This document shows, piece by piece, positions 1 through 9,191 of a stretch of 48,054 nucleotides of DNA. Position 1 is the stretch's first letter; every line of letters begins with the position of its first letter. The notes under the pieces were generated by a model. That model searched no databases and was not told the DNA's origin. It was given only the letters and a program-made list of their open reading frames with translations. The translations under genes were made by a program, and so were the position numbers. The DNA comes from Streptomyces rochei (lineage in GTDB: Bacteria; Actinomycetota; Actinomycetes; Streptomycetales; Streptomycetaceae), in assembly GCA_002155895.1 (NCBI GenBank), contig MUMD01000034.1, positions 1-48,054 on the forward strand, written 5' to 3'.

Positions 1-701
1 GCCCGCGCCGCCGCCCGCGGGTCCGCGGGGCGGGCGGCCCGGGTCCCGCGGGCGGCGGCGCGGGCGGCACGGGCGGCGGCGACCTGATGGGGCCGGTGGG
101 AGCGCCCGACGGGCTCCGCCGTGTCGTCGGCCAGGTCGCGCACCCGGACCGTGGCGCCCTCGGTGACCGGCGGCCCCGCGTCGTACTCCGGGAAGGCCGG
201 GAAGGGCGCGGTCACCACCAGGTCCAGGGACGGCTTGAGTTCGCCGCCCAGCGCGGACCAGATCTCGGCGAGCGAACGGGACTCCGTCTGGATGCCGGCC
301 ACCGTCAGCGGCACCGACAGGCCCAGCTCCCCCAGGGAGCCCGGCAGTTCGGCGGGCGGCAGCAGCTCGCGGGGCAGCAGGGTGGCGAGGACGGCGGACA
401 GCAGCCGGTGTTCGTCCTGCGGCGTCTTCGTCCACGCCGTCACCAGGTACGACAACCGGAACCAGCGCGGTGGCTGGCGGCGCCGCACCACGATGTCGTC
501 CTGGTCGCGCACCGCCATCTGACCGCGCTGCCGCCGGGCCACGTCCTCCCGGATGTCGTACAGGTAGGCGTTGACCGAGGGGGCGTTGCGGCGGGCCGCC
601 CAGTCCCGGGTCGGTGCCTCGAAGGACACGTCGATGCCCGAACCCGCCAACGCGCCGCCGCCGAGGAGGCGCTTGAGGACCTCGTCCACCTCGTGGATCA
701 C
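1..701 (-). CDS. Pvc16/DUF4255-like contractile injection system protein (partial, C-terminus off left edge)
   Basis: The reverse strand stays open from a GTG at 701 to the window edge (233 codons, no stop). The protein begins VIHEVDEVLKRLL and continues with SFEAPTRDWAARRN, SVNAYLYDIREDV, RWFRLSYLVTAW and LLSAVLATLLP. This is the pattern I know for the DUF4255/Pvc16 N-terminal domain, found in phage-tail-like extracellular contractile injection systems, where the protein is thought to act at the sheath/tube terminus. The domain covers about residues 1-190. The rest becomes Ala/Arg/Pro-rich, so the first ~90 bases of the window are almost pure GC. A GGGAG ribosome-binding site lies about 9 bases before the GTG. 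The remaining cluster would lie to the left. Family call fairly secure; role in this strain inferred. Confidence 0.72.
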   Translation of the reverse strand, partial: MIHEVDEVLKRLLGGGALAGSGIDVSFEAPTRDWAARRNAPSVNAYLYDIREDVARRQRGQMAVRDQDDIVVRRRQPPRWFRLSYLVTAWTKTPQDEHRLLSAVLATLLPRELLPPAELPGSLGELGLSVPLTVAGIQTESRSLAEIWSALGGELKPSLDLVVTAPFPAFPEYDAGPPVTEGATVRVRDLADDTAEPVGRSHRPHQVAAARAARAAARGTRAARPADPRAAAR

Positions 702-864
702 GCTCGCGCTCCCGCCCTGCCCACCGTGTGCCGTCCTGCCCGGACGCCGTCCGTCCCGATCGTGCCCCGGGGCGCGACCGGCCCGCAGGCGCGCCGGGGA
801 CGGCGGCCGGGCAGGGCGGGGTGCCCCCGCGACCCCGAGGGGCCGCTCTCGATTGCCCGTTCGG

Positions 865-1548
865 TCAGATGTAGCCTTCCCGCAGGGCATAGGCCACGGC
901 GTGCGCGCGATTGCGCAGATGGAGCCGCGTGGTGAGTCCGTGCATGACGTTCTTGACGGTGCGTTCGGAGTAGGACAACTTGCCCGCGATCTCACCGGTG
1001 TCGAGGCCCTCGGCGACCAGTCGCAGGACGTCCACCTCGCGCGGCGCGAGACCCAGCGAGGGGGCGCCCGGGCGGCCTGCCGCGCCCCGGTGCAGGGTGC
1101 CCACCTGGCTGATGAGCCGTCCGATCAGGTCGGCGGGCAGGTCACCGTCGCCGCGGGCGGCGGCCAGCACCGCCTGCACCAGCCGGTGGGCGGTGGCCTC
1201 GTGGCGCCAGACGATGGCACCGACCCCGCACTCGACGACGTCCAGCAGTTCGTTCTCGCGGATCGCGCCGACCACGAGCACGGCGCGCGCGCCCTCGCTG
1301 CGCACGATCCGCCGCAGCCGGGTGAGCGCCTGCTCGTCCAGCGCGTCCTCGATGAGCAGGGCCACCGTGCCGGGGCCGGACTCCTCGCGCAGGTCGATCT
1401 CCGGATGCCGGCGCAACTGGCTGACCGCGCCCTCGCGGCTGATCGGGTCCGGAGCGGACACCGCCACCGGGACGCGCGTGCCGGTGACACCGGTGGTCCG
1501 GCCGGTGCCGAGAGCGGTCGAGGTGGTGGCCCGGGGTGAGTTGAGCAA
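865..1548 (-). CDS. LuxR/NarL-type DNA-binding regulator
   Basis: 227 residues. The C-terminal third is a LuxR helix-turn-helix (APREVDVLRLVAEGLDTGEI, then SERTVKNVMHGL). The N-terminal part looks like a degenerate receiver domain: the hydrophobic strands are present (VALLIED, AVLVVG) but no clear DD...D...K phosphorylation set is visible, so it may be non-phosphorylated. The start is a TTG at 1548 with a strong GGGGGGAAA Shine-Dalgarno immediately upstream. It points toward the Pvc16-like gene, leaving a 163-base gap, and away from the large regulator at 1906. That position suggests it controls the injection-system cluster; this is inference. Confidence 0.8.
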   Translation of the reverse strand: MLNSPRATTSTALGTGRTTGVTGTRVPVAVSAPDPISREGAVSQLRRHPEIDLREESGPGTVALLIEDALDEQALTRLRRIVRSEGARAVLVVGAIRENELLDVVECGVGAIVWRHEATAHRLVQAVLAAARGDGDLPADLIGRLISQVGTLHRGAAGRPGAPSLGLAPREVDVLRLVAEGLDTGEIAGKLSYSERTVKNVMHGLTTRLHLRNRAHAVAYALREGYI

Positions 1549-1905
1549 CCGTTTCCCCCCTGTTCACGTGCCCGCCGTTCGGCACTGGCCGACGGCGGAT
1601 GAGCGTGTTCCACACTTCTGTGACTGCTGGGACCGCGCAATCGTGGAGCACCACGAGGTACACCACGAGACCACGGCCGAGGCCGCCACCGGCGTGGTCC
1701 GGAGGGGCGTTTCGGCAGGTCAGGGAGGGTTAGCGCAAGGGGGCGCGAGAGCGTGGCCGCCGGTGCGCGCCACCGTGAGCCTCGCCACAGCGGCCGTCCG
1801 GCCCACGGAAGACCCGTGCCGCGCGTGGGCCACCTCACACCACCCTCGTCGGCATTCGTACGTCTCACAAACCGGGGGAGCACCATCCACCACAGGAGGC
1901 ACCCG
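1549..1905. promoter_or_regulatory. Divergent intergenic region between two LuxR regulators
   Basis: A 357-base gap between two divergently transcribed regulators. It contains the inverted repeat TCGTGG-AGCA-CCACGA (1641-1656), followed within a few bases by a second CACCACGAGACCACGG run (1661-1676), so the ACCACGA motif is repeated. It ends with AGGAGG seven bases before the ATG at 1906. No clear -35/-10 pair was recognised. Regulatory role is inferred from position and dyad symmetry only. Confidence 0.35.
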
Positions 1906-4900
1906 ATGACCGGACCGCTCCGTGAACGCGACGACGCCCAGGCGCTGCTGGCGGCCGAGACCGAGCGCGCCCGGGCCGGCACGGGTGGCTTCGTCCTGCT
2001 GCGCGGCGCCACCGGGACCGGACGGACCGCCCTGCTGGAGAGCGCCGTCGAGCACGCCGCGGACCGCGGACTGCGGGTGCTGCGCGCACGCTGCTCGCCC
2101 GAGGACACCTCGGTGCCCCTCGCCGCGATCCTGCAACTCCTCGGGCCGGTGCCGGACTTCACCGACCTCGCGCCGGGCGGCGACGACCGGGGCAGCGCGG
2201 CCCGGCTGTGGCGGCTGCTGCGGTCGTACGCGGACCAGGGGCCGCTGCTGGTGGCCGTCGACGACGTCCACCTGGCCGACGACCCCTCGCGGCGCTGGCT
2301 GTTGGAGGCGGCGCGGCGGCTGGACCGATTACCGGTACTGCTGGTGGTCACCGAGCGCAGCCAGTACGACATCGAGCCGCGGCCGGCCGGGCTGACCCAG
2401 GCCCTGTCGCCCTCCCTCGTGCGCACCCACACCCTCGCCCCGCTGGGCGACGCGGCGGCAGCCCGGGTCGTCCGGGCGGCGTTCCCGGGGGCCGGGCCGC
2501 GCTGGACCGCCCAGTGCGTGCGGGCCGGTGCCGGCAGTCCGCTGCTGCTGCACGCCCTCCTGGACGACCTGGGCGGCGTCCCGTACCCGCACGGCGGTGC
2601 CGCCGACGCGGTGCCGCCGCTGCCCGCCACCTGCGCCGAGCTGTATCCCGGGAGCTACCCGGCCGCCGTCTCCTGGTGGCTGAACAGCGCCGGCCCCGAG
2701 ACGGCCGACGTGGCCCGCTGCCTGGCCGCACTGGAACAGGCCTGGCCCACGGGCCCGGACCCCGATCCGACCGGGCCGGCGACCGGGGCGACGGACCACC
2801 CGACGGACACCGCGGACCCGGTCGGTCCGCCCACCGGTGAGGGTGCCGAGGGCCGCACGGGTCCGTCCGCAGGGGCGGGCGCCGGTGCCGGCAACGACGC
2901 GGTCGCCGGGTCGGGTTCCGGTGACGGGGACGGTGTGCTCGGCGGGGCGGATGCGGCTGGTCAGGGCGGGCTGTTCGCCGGGGGCGGCATCCTGGGCGGG
3001 CGGTCCGGGCCGCCCGCCGACGCGGATGTTGGTGGCCGCGACCGGGCGTCGGCCGGGGAGGTCGCCTGCGGCCCGGGTGGCCCGGATGGTCCGCCCGCCG
3101 GTGTGGGCCCCGGTGACCCCGTCGACCTGCTCGCCGAGGCGGCCGGGGCCGACCCCGCCCGGGTCGCCGGGTGGCTCGCCGCCATGACACGGCTCGGGCT
3201 GCTGCGGCGGGACGCCTCCGGCCGCCCCCGCTACGCCCACCCGCTGCTGCGCGACGCCGTGCTCACCGGCTGGCCCCGGCCCCGACGGGAGGCCGCGCAC
3301 CGGGCGGCGGCGGAGGCGTCGCTGCGCCGCGGCGGCCGGGTCGAGGCGGTCGCCCGGCACCTGCTGCGCACGCCGGCCGTCGGCCTGCCCTGGGCGCTGC
3401 GCGTGCTGCGGGACGCCGTCACGGTCGCGGTGCACGACGCCCGGCCCGCCGACGCCGTCGCCTACCTGCGCCGGGCGTTGGACGAGCCGCTCGCCGACGA
3501 CCTGCGGCAGCGGCTGCTGACCGAACTGGGCTCCCTGGAGTACGCGTCGGCCGACGCCCCGGCCGCCATCGCCCGGCTCGCCGAGGCCCAGCACCTGCCC
3601 GCCGACCCCCGCAACCGGGTCCGCACGGCCGTCGCCCTCGGCACTGCCCTCGCGGCCCGCGGCGAGATCCGTACGGCCATGGACGTACTGCGCCGCACGG
3701 AGGGCCGGCTGGCCGGACACCCGGGCCTCACCCGCACCGTGCAGGCCGCCGGCGCGCTGCTGTCCGACGAGGACCTGGCGACGCGTCAGGAGGTGTACCG
3801 GTGGCTGTGCGAGACCGGGGAGCGCTCCCCGGAGGTGCTGGGCACCGCGGGCCAGGCGCTGCTGGTGCGGTACGGGGCGACCGCCGGGCTGATCTCGGCC
3901 CGGGAGGCGATGACCCGCGTACGGGCCCTGCTCGCGCAGCCCGGCGACCCGCTGGCGGAGCCGTTCCTGCTGGGGACGGCCGCCGCGGTCGCCCAGTGGG
4001 CCGACGAACTCGACGAGGCGGAACGGCTCGTCGAGCGGGGGCTCGCCGGACAGCACCCCGCGCTCCTGCACCCGATGCAGCACGCGCTGCTCAACACCCG
4101 TGCCGACATTGCCGCGGCCCGCGGCGACCACGCCCGCCTGCTCCCCGGCGGCCCGCGCACCGGAGCGGCGGCCTCCCGCACCGGCCCCACCAACCGGGAC
4201 GCGCACGCCCTGATGGCGCTCGTCCACACCGGGCGGACCGAGGCGGCCGGCCGGTTCGCGGACGCCTTCGACCTGCGCCGGGCACCGGAGTCCTGGGAGC
4301 TGAACCGCTTCCTGTACGCACGGGGAGTGCAGCGGGCCGCCGCCGGGGACACGGTGGGAGCGCTCCACGACTTCCTGGAGTGCGGGCGGCGGCAGGCGGC
4401 CCGAGACGTGGTCAGCCCGGTCGTCACGCCGTGGCGGACGGCGGTCGCCGAGTGCCGTCTGGCGCTGGGCGGCGGCCAGGAGGCGCTGGCCCTGGCGACG
4501 GAGGAACTGCGGCTGGCCCGGGTGTGGAACACCCCGCGCACGGTGGGCCGCGCCCTGCGCGTGCTGGGCACCGCGACCGGTGGGCGGCGCGGCCTGAAGC
4601 TGGCCGAGGACGCCGTACGGACCCTGCGGGACGCGCCCGTGGACACCGGCATGGAGCTGACCGAGGCGCTGCTCGCCCAGGGACGCCAGCTCCTCGCCGC
4701 CGGGGAACGCGGCCGTGCCCGGGACCGTCTGCGCGAGGCGGCGGAACTGGCCGAGCGCAAGGGCGCCGTACGGCTGCTCGCCCTGGCCGGGCAGGCCCTG
4801 CGCGACAGCGGCGCCCGGAGCCCGGCGACCGCCCAGACCGGCTCCGGGGCGCTGACCGGCAGCGAGCGCCGGATCGCGGAGCTGGCCGCCGCCGGCCGCA

Positions 4901-5043
4901 CCAACACCGAGATCGCCGACCTGCTGCATCTGGCCCGGCGCACCGTGGAGACCCACCTGACGAGCACCTACCGGAAGCTGCGCATTCGCCGCCGCACCGA
5001 ACTCCCGGCCGCCCTGGGTCCCCGTCCACCCGGCCGCACCTGA
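1906..5043 (+). CDS. Large ATP-binding LuxR-family (LAL-type) transcriptional regulator
   Basis: 1045 residues from ATG 1906, chosen for its AGGAGG at -12 to -7; reading upstream to 1753 gives only Arg/Pro-rich filler. Domains: AAA/NTPase at about 1-280 with Walker-A-like GATGTGRT (34-41) and Walker B VAVDDVHLAD (~115-125); a winged-helix region; helical TPR-like repeats; LuxR helix-turn-helix at 983-1040 (LTGSERRIAEL, RRTVETHLTSTYRKL). Two oddities stand out. The Walker A lysine is replaced by Arg40. Residues ~281-405 are a Gly/Pro/Thr/Asp-rich low-complexity insert splitting the ATPase from its winged helix. It is divergent from the small LuxR gene. Probably a pathway activator, target unknown. 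Confidence 0.85.
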   Translation: MTGPLRERDDAQALLAAETERARAGTGGFVLLRGATGTGRTALLESAVEHAADRGLRVLRARCSPEDTSVPLAAILQLLGPVPDFTDLAPGGDDRGSAARLWRLLRSYADQGPLLVAVDDVHLADDPSRRWLLEAARRLDRLPVLLVVTERSQYDIEPRPAGLTQALSPSLVRTHTLAPLGDAAAARVVRAAFPGAGPRWTAQCVRAGAGSPLLLHALLDDLGGVPYPHGGAADAVPPLPATCAELYPGSYPAAVSWWLNSAGPETADVARCLAALEQAWPTGPDPDPTGPATGATDHPTDTADPVGPPTGEGAEGRTGPSAGAGAGAGNDAVAGSGSGDGDGVLGGADAAGQGGLFAGGGILGGRSGPPADADVGGRDRASAGEVACGPGGPDGPPAGVGPGDPVDLLAEAAGADPARVAGWLAAMTRLGLLRRDASGRPRYAHPLLRDAVLTGWPRPRREAAHRAAAEASLRRGGRVEAVARHLLRTPAVGLPWALRVLRDAVTVAVHDARPADAVAYLRRALDEPLADDLRQRLLTELGSLEYASADAPAAIARLAEAQHLPADPRNRVRTAVALGTALAARGEIRTAMDVLRRTEGRLAGHPGLTRTVQAAGALLSDEDLATRQEVYRWLCETGERSPEVLGTAGQALLVRYGATAGLISAREAMTRVRALLAQPGDPLAEPFLLGTAAAVAQWADELDEAERLVERGLAGQHPALLHPMQHALLNTRADIAAARGDHARLLPGGPRTGAAASRTGPTNRDAHALMALVHTGRTEAAGRFADAFDLRRAPESWELNRFLYARGVQRAAAGDTVGALHDFLECGRRQAARDVVSPVVTPWRTAVAECRLALGGGQEALALATEELRLARVWNTPRTVGRALRVLGTATGGRRGLKLAEDAVRTLRDAPVDTGMELTEALLAQGRQLLAAGERGRARDRLREAAELAERKGAVRLLALAGQALRDSGARSPATAQTGSGALTGSERRIAELAAAGRTNTEIADLLHLARRTVETHLTSTYRKLRIRRRTELPAALGPRPPGRT

Positions 5044-5127
5044 CCGGGACCACCGGCGCGCCGGCCGGACCCGTCGCCCGGCGCCCGTCCTCCGCCCGCC
5101 CGCCCCCGGGTCACGGTCGCCGGCGGA

Positions 5128-6009
5128 TCACGGGGTGCGCAGCAGGCGTCCGATCTCCAGTTGCTCGCGCTCCAGCGGGTCGCCGTCCTCGACGTTCCAC
5201 AGGCAGTTCTGCAGCACGCGGCCGAGGGTCCAGGCGCGGGCCCGCTCCCGGTCGAGGCCCAGGACGTCGGTCATGGCGTCGAAACGCCAACGGGTCTCGC
5301 CGGGCTCGTAGCGGTTGTCCAGGGCCGGCATCAGGTCGAAGGCGGGGTCGCCGGCCAGCGGCTTGGGGTCGATGGCGAGCCATGCGGCGCGCTCGGAGCC
5401 CAGGACGTTCTCGTAGTGCAGGTCCCAGTGGAGCAGCCGGTCGCCGGGCTCGTCCACGACCTCCCGTACGGCGGCCGCGCAGTCGGCGATCAGGCGCCGG
5501 TCCGCCGGGTCGGGGACGCGCTCCAGGGCCCGGGGCGTCCGCTCCAGCATGCCCCGCGCGATGTCGCCGAGGTGGCGCAGGCCGGGCGGCGCGGGGGTCG
5601 CGGTGAGGTGGGCGAGCAGCCGGGCGACGACCAGGGCCGCCTCGCGGGAGTCCGCGACGTGGGCGAGCGTGCGCGTCGGGTCCAGCCGCTCCAGCAGCAT
5701 GGTGCCGGTGGCCGGGTCGTGGTCCAGCAGCCGCACCGCGCCGTCGCCGTCCCACAGGCGCAGGGCGACGGGCTCGCCCTCGGTCTCCGCGTCCAGGATC
5801 TGGAGCTTGAGCACGGCCGGGGTGCCGTCGCCGGCCACCACGGGCAGCACGAGCGCCGCCCAGCCGTGCATGGCGGACCCGTCGAGGCGCAGCCCCCAGC
5901 GGTCCAGGAAGCCGGCCGCCAGCTCGGGCAGCGCGTCGATGAAGGCGCGGCCCGCCGCACCGTTGTACTTGGCCTGCGAGGCGGCGAGCGCGTCCGGTAC
6001 GTCGATCAC
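5128..6009 (-). CDS. Streptomycin-6-kinase/hydroxyurea phosphotransferase family protein
   Basis: 293 residues with an aminoglycoside-phosphotransferase fold. The catalytic loop LHWDLHYENVL supplies the HxDxxxxN signature, and AIDPKPLAGDPAFDLMP is the metal-binding DPK/DxxPAFDL segment typical of the APH(6) branch (PF04655). The N-terminal AVLKLQ carries the likely nucleotide lysine. Family members phosphorylate the 6-hydroxyl of streptomycin or detoxify hydroxyurea, but many chromosomal homologues have unknown substrates. The start MIDVPDALAASQAKYNG is the usual family beginning. Convergent with the large LuxR regulator, with only ~84 bases between. It stands alone, without antibiotic biosynthesis genes nearby. 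Confidence 0.8.
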   Translation of the reverse strand: MIDVPDALAASQAKYNGAAGRAFIDALPELAAGFLDRWGLRLDGSAMHGWAALVLPVVAGDGTPAVLKLQILDAETEGEPVALRLWDGDGAVRLLDHDPATGTMLLERLDPTRTLAHVADSREAALVVARLLAHLTATPAPPGLRHLGDIARGMLERTPRALERVPDPADRRLIADCAAAVREVVDEPGDRLLHWDLHYENVLGSERAAWLAIDPKPLAGDPAFDLMPALDNRYEPGETRWRFDAMTDVLGLDRERARAWTLGRVLQNCLWNVEDGDPLEREQLEIGRLLRTP

Positions 6010-6139
6010 ATGGGCCGACGCTACCGGCGTCCGGCGCCCGGGTCACGCGGTTTCCGGGGCCGCGACCGGCGCCCCGGGGCCGGGAATTCGACGGAATCCG
6101 AAGCAGACAACCCGCGCTCACCAGGGCTAACGTCGGGCC

Positions 6140-7549
6140 ATGAGCAGCCCGGGCAGCGGTGTGGTGAACGGCGGCATCTCCTACTGGTACGCGGACGACG
6201 GACTGCCGGCGACGGTCCGGGAACCGCTCGCCGGTGATACGTCGGCGGACGTGGTGATCGTCGGCGGTGGATACACGGGCCTGTGGACGGCCTACTACCT
6301 CAAGAAGGCCGCGCCCTTCCTGCGGATCACCGTCCTGGAGCAGCGGTTCTGCGGCTACGGGGCCTCCGGCCGCAACGGCGGCTGGCTCTACAACGGCGTG
6401 GCGGGCCGCGACCGGTACGCGAGCCTCCACGGCCACGAGGCGGCCGTGCGCCTTCAGCGGGCGATGAACGACACCGTCGACGAGGTGATCCGCGTCGCCG
6501 CGGCCGAGGACATCGACGCCGACATCCACCGGGGCGGCGTGCTCGAAGTGGCGTGCACGCCGGCGCAGGCGGCCCGGCTGAAGGCGTTCCACGAGGCGGA
6601 GCTGGCCTTCGGCGAGAAGGACCGGGAGCTGTACGGGGCGCGGGAGACGGCCGAGCGGATCAGGGTGGCCGGCGCGGTCGGCTCCACCTGGACGCCGCAC
6701 GGCGCCCGCCTGCACCCGGTGAAGCTGGTCAAGGGCCTGGCGGCGGCCGTCGAACGCCTCGGCGTGCGTGTCCACGAGTCGACGCCGGTCACGGAGATCG
6801 GCCCCCGCCGCGCGGTCACCCCGTACGGCACCGTCCGCGCGTCCCACGTCCTGCGCTGCACCGAGGGGTTCACCGCCTCCCTCAAGGGCCAGCGGCGCAC
6901 CTGGCTGCCCATGAACTCCTCGATGATCGCCACCGAGCCGCTCACCGACGAGCAGTGGGAGTCGGTCGGCTGGGCGGGCCGCGAGACCCTCGGCGACATG
7001 GCGCACGCCTACATGTACGCCCAGCGCACCGCGGACGGCCGGATCGCGCTGGGCGGGCGCGGGGTGCCGTACCGCTTCGGCTCCCGCACCGACAACGACG
7101 GCACCACGCAGCCGGCGACCGTCGAGGCGCTGCGCGAGATCCTGGTCCGCTTCTTCCCCGCCCTCGCCGGACTGCGGATCGAGCACGCCTGGTCGGGCGT
7201 CCTGGGCGTGCCCCGCGACTGGTGCGCCACCGTCACCCTGGACCGCTCGACGGGCCTCGGCTGGGCGGGCGGCTACGTCGGCTCCGGCGTCGCCACCGCC
7301 AACCTCGCCGCCCGCACCCTGTGCGACCTGGTCCTGCACGACTCGGGCCAGGGCGGACGCACCGACCTCACCGACCTGCCCTGGGTGAACCACCGGGTGC
7401 GCCGCTGGGAGCCGGAGCCGCTGCGCTGGCTCGGGGTGCGGGGCATGTACGCCGTCTACCGCGAGGCCGACCGGCGCGAGCAGGCGACGCACCGCGCCGA
7501 CTCCTCCCGGCTGGCGCGGATCGCGGACCGGGTGGCCGGCCGGGGCTGA
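6140..7549 (+). CDS. FAD-dependent oxidoreductase of the DAO/gamma-glutamylputrescine oxidase type
   Basis: 469 residues. The Rossmann FAD-binding motif VVIVGGGYTGLWTAYYL sits near residue 36, followed by the acidic end VLEQ and GASGRNGGWL, a typical DAO-family (PF01266) flavin contact. A second FAD-contact region is GLGWAGGYVGSGVATANLAA near the C-terminus. The best-known relatives oxidise gamma-glutamylputrescine or other secondary amines, but the substrate cannot be read from sequence. ATG 6140 has no convincing Shine-Dalgarno; GGGCTAACGTCGGGCC precedes it, so a very short leader is possible. Transcribed divergently from the kinase at 5128 and convergent with the MFS gene across a strong terminator. 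Confidence 0.8.
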   Translation: MSSPGSGVVNGGISYWYADDGLPATVREPLAGDTSADVVIVGGGYTGLWTAYYLKKAAPFLRITVLEQRFCGYGASGRNGGWLYNGVAGRDRYASLHGHEAAVRLQRAMNDTVDEVIRVAAAEDIDADIHRGGVLEVACTPAQAARLKAFHEAELAFGEKDRELYGARETAERIRVAGAVGSTWTPHGARLHPVKLVKGLAAAVERLGVRVHESTPVTEIGPRRAVTPYGTVRASHVLRCTEGFTASLKGQRRTWLPMNSSMIATEPLTDEQWESVGWAGRETLGDMAHAYMYAQRTADGRIALGGRGVPYRFGSRTDNDGTTQPATVEALREILVRFFPALAGLRIEHAWSGVLGVPRDWCATVTLDRSTGLGWAGGYVGSGVATANLAARTLCDLVLHDSGQGGRTDLTDLPWVNHRVRRWEPEPLRWLGVRGMYAVYREADRREQATHRADSSRLARIADRVAGRG

Positions 7550-7587
7550 CGCACGCCGACCACGCCGCGCACCTGCGGCGGAACGTC

Positions 7588-7619
7588 GCGGGGCCCCGCG
7601 GAGGGCCGCGGGGCCCCGC
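7588..7619. terminator. Bidirectional hairpin terminator
   Basis: A perfect 14-bp stem (GCGGGGCCCCGCGG, 7588-7601, pairing with 7606-7619) with the loop AGGG. It lies between the convergent stops of the FAD oxidoreductase and the MFS transporter, so it probably serves both. There is no U-tract, as is common in Streptomyces terminators. Confidence 0.8.
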
Positions 7620-7622
7620 CCC

Positions 7623-9125
7623 CTAGGCCACCGGTTCCGGCACCGGCCGGTCGGCCGGGGTGCCGTGCTTCGGGGCCTTCGCCGTCACCATCAGGCCCGC
7701 GACCAGGCCCGCCAGCAGCATGATGCCGGCGGCCAGCCAGATGGCGACCGTGTAGCCGTGGACGATCCCCTCCCGGACGACCTGCTCCCTGCGGGTCGGG
7801 TCGGTGAGGTGGGAGGTGATCCAGGAGGCGCTGGTGCTGGTCGCGACGGTGTTGAGCAGCGCCGTGCCGATGGAGCCGCCCACCTGCTGCGAGGTGTTGA
7901 CCGTCGCCGAGGTCACGCCGGAGTCCTGCGGGGCGACCCCGGCGGTCGCGGTGGAGAAGACCGGCATGAAGGTCAGTCCCATGCCCAGGCCCATCAGGAT
8001 CAGCGCCGGCAGGATCTCCGAGGCGTACGCGGAGTCCACGGTCATCTGCGTGAGGATCACCATGCCGCCGGAGGCGAGCAGCATGCCGGGCACCATCAGC
8101 ATCCGCGGGCCCACGTGGCGCAGCAGCCGGGCCGAGATCTGGGTGGAGCCGATGACGATCGCGGCGGTCATCGGCAGGAACGCCAGCCCCGTCTTCACCG
8201 GGGAGTAGCCCAGGATGACCTGGAGGTAGTAGGTCATGAACAGGAACAGCCCGAACATGCCGATGACGGCCAGCATCATGGTCAGGAAGCACCCGGCGCG
8301 GTTGCGGTCGCGGATGATGTGCAGCGGCAGCAGCGGGCTCGGGGCGCGGGTCTGCCACCACACGAAGACCGCGAGCAGGACGACGCCCGCGGCGAACAGC
8401 GCCAGCACCAGCGGATCGGTCCAGCCGCGCGGCTGCGCCTCGCTGAACCCGTAGACCAGGGCGACCAGGCCGCCGCAGCCCAGCACCACGCCGGGCACGT
8501 CCAGGCGGGCGCCGGTGTGGCCCGGGCGGTCGTGCAGCAGCGCGAAGGCACCGATCACGGCGATCACGGCGATGGGGATGTTGACGTACAGGCACCAGCG
8601 CCAGTTCAGGTACTCGGTGAGCACGCCGCCGACGATGAAGCCGACCGCGGCACCGCTGCCGGCCAGCGCGCCGTAGATGCCGAACGCCTTCCCGCGTTCC
8701 CTCGGGTCGGTGAAGGTCGTCGTCAGCAGGGACAGCGCGGACGGGGCGAGGACCGCGGCGAAGACACCCTGGAGGGCACGGGCGCCGAACAGCATCGCCG
8801 GTGTGGTGGCGGCGCCGCCGAACGCCGAGGCGGCGGCGAAGCCGATCAGCCCGATGACGAAGGTGCGTTTGCGGCCCACGAGGTCCGCGACGCGCCCGCC
8901 GAGCAGCAGCAGCCCGCCGAAGGCGAGGGTGTAGGCGGTGATCACCCACTGGCGGTTGCCGTCGGACATGCCCAGGTCGCGCTGGGCCGAGGGCAGCGCA
9001 ATGTTCACGATGGTCGCGTCCAGGACGACCATCAGCTGGGCCAGGGCGATGACCACCAGCCCCCACCAGCGGCGGGGATCGGCTTGGCCGGGTGCGGCCG
9101 ACTCGCCTGTCCGGGTGGCACTCAT
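7623..9125 (-). CDS. MFS multidrug efflux transporter, DHA2 (14-helix) family
   Basis: 500 residues, the usual length for EmrB/QacA-type proton-drug antiporters. Motif D1/A features are visible: LAQLMVVLDATIVNIALPS in helix 1 and GGRVADLVGRKRTFVIG in the loop between helices 2 and 3; motif C is approximated by SGAAVGFIVGGVL in helix 5. About 14 hydrophobic segments follow. It would export hydrophobic or cationic compounds through the cytoplasmic membrane; the substrate is unknown. It is the third gene of a possible operon running leftwards from the FAD oxidoreductase at 11414 (gaps 81 and 66 bases). No adjacent TetR regulator is present. Confidence 0.88.
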   Translation of the reverse strand: MSATRTGESAAPGQADPRRWWGLVVIALAQLMVVLDATIVNIALPSAQRDLGMSDGNRQWVITAYTLAFGGLLLLGGRVADLVGRKRTFVIGLIGFAAASAFGGAATTPAMLFGARALQGVFAAVLAPSALSLLTTTFTDPRERGKAFGIYGALAGSGAAVGFIVGGVLTEYLNWRWCLYVNIPIAVIAVIGAFALLHDRPGHTGARLDVPGVVLGCGGLVALVYGFSEAQPRGWTDPLVLALFAAGVVLLAVFVWWQTRAPSPLLPLHIIRDRNRAGCFLTMMLAVIGMFGLFLFMTYYLQVILGYSPVKTGLAFLPMTAAIVIGSTQISARLLRHVGPRMLMVPGMLLASGGMVILTQMTVDSAYASEILPALILMGLGMGLTFMPVFSTATAGVAPQDSGVTSATVNTSQQVGGSIGTALLNTVATSTSASWITSHLTDPTRREQVVREGIVHGYTVAIWLAAGIMLLAGLVAGLMVTAKAPKHGTPADRPVPEPVA

Positions 9126-9191
9126 CTGGCCAGAAGACCACGGATCGGGACGGAACGCATCATTTCGTCGGGTGGGTGCGGCCGGTGCCGG

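Noticed and set aside
3171..5606. Long open frame (811 codons) overlapping the LAL regulator
   Set aside because: Arg/Pro/Gly-rich shadow frame of GC-rich DNA; the LAL frame has recognisable ATPase and LuxR domains.
5128..6009. Antibiotic resistance gene of a streptomycin-type cluster
   Set aside because: The protein family fits, but no biosynthetic or transport genes surround it; substrate left open.
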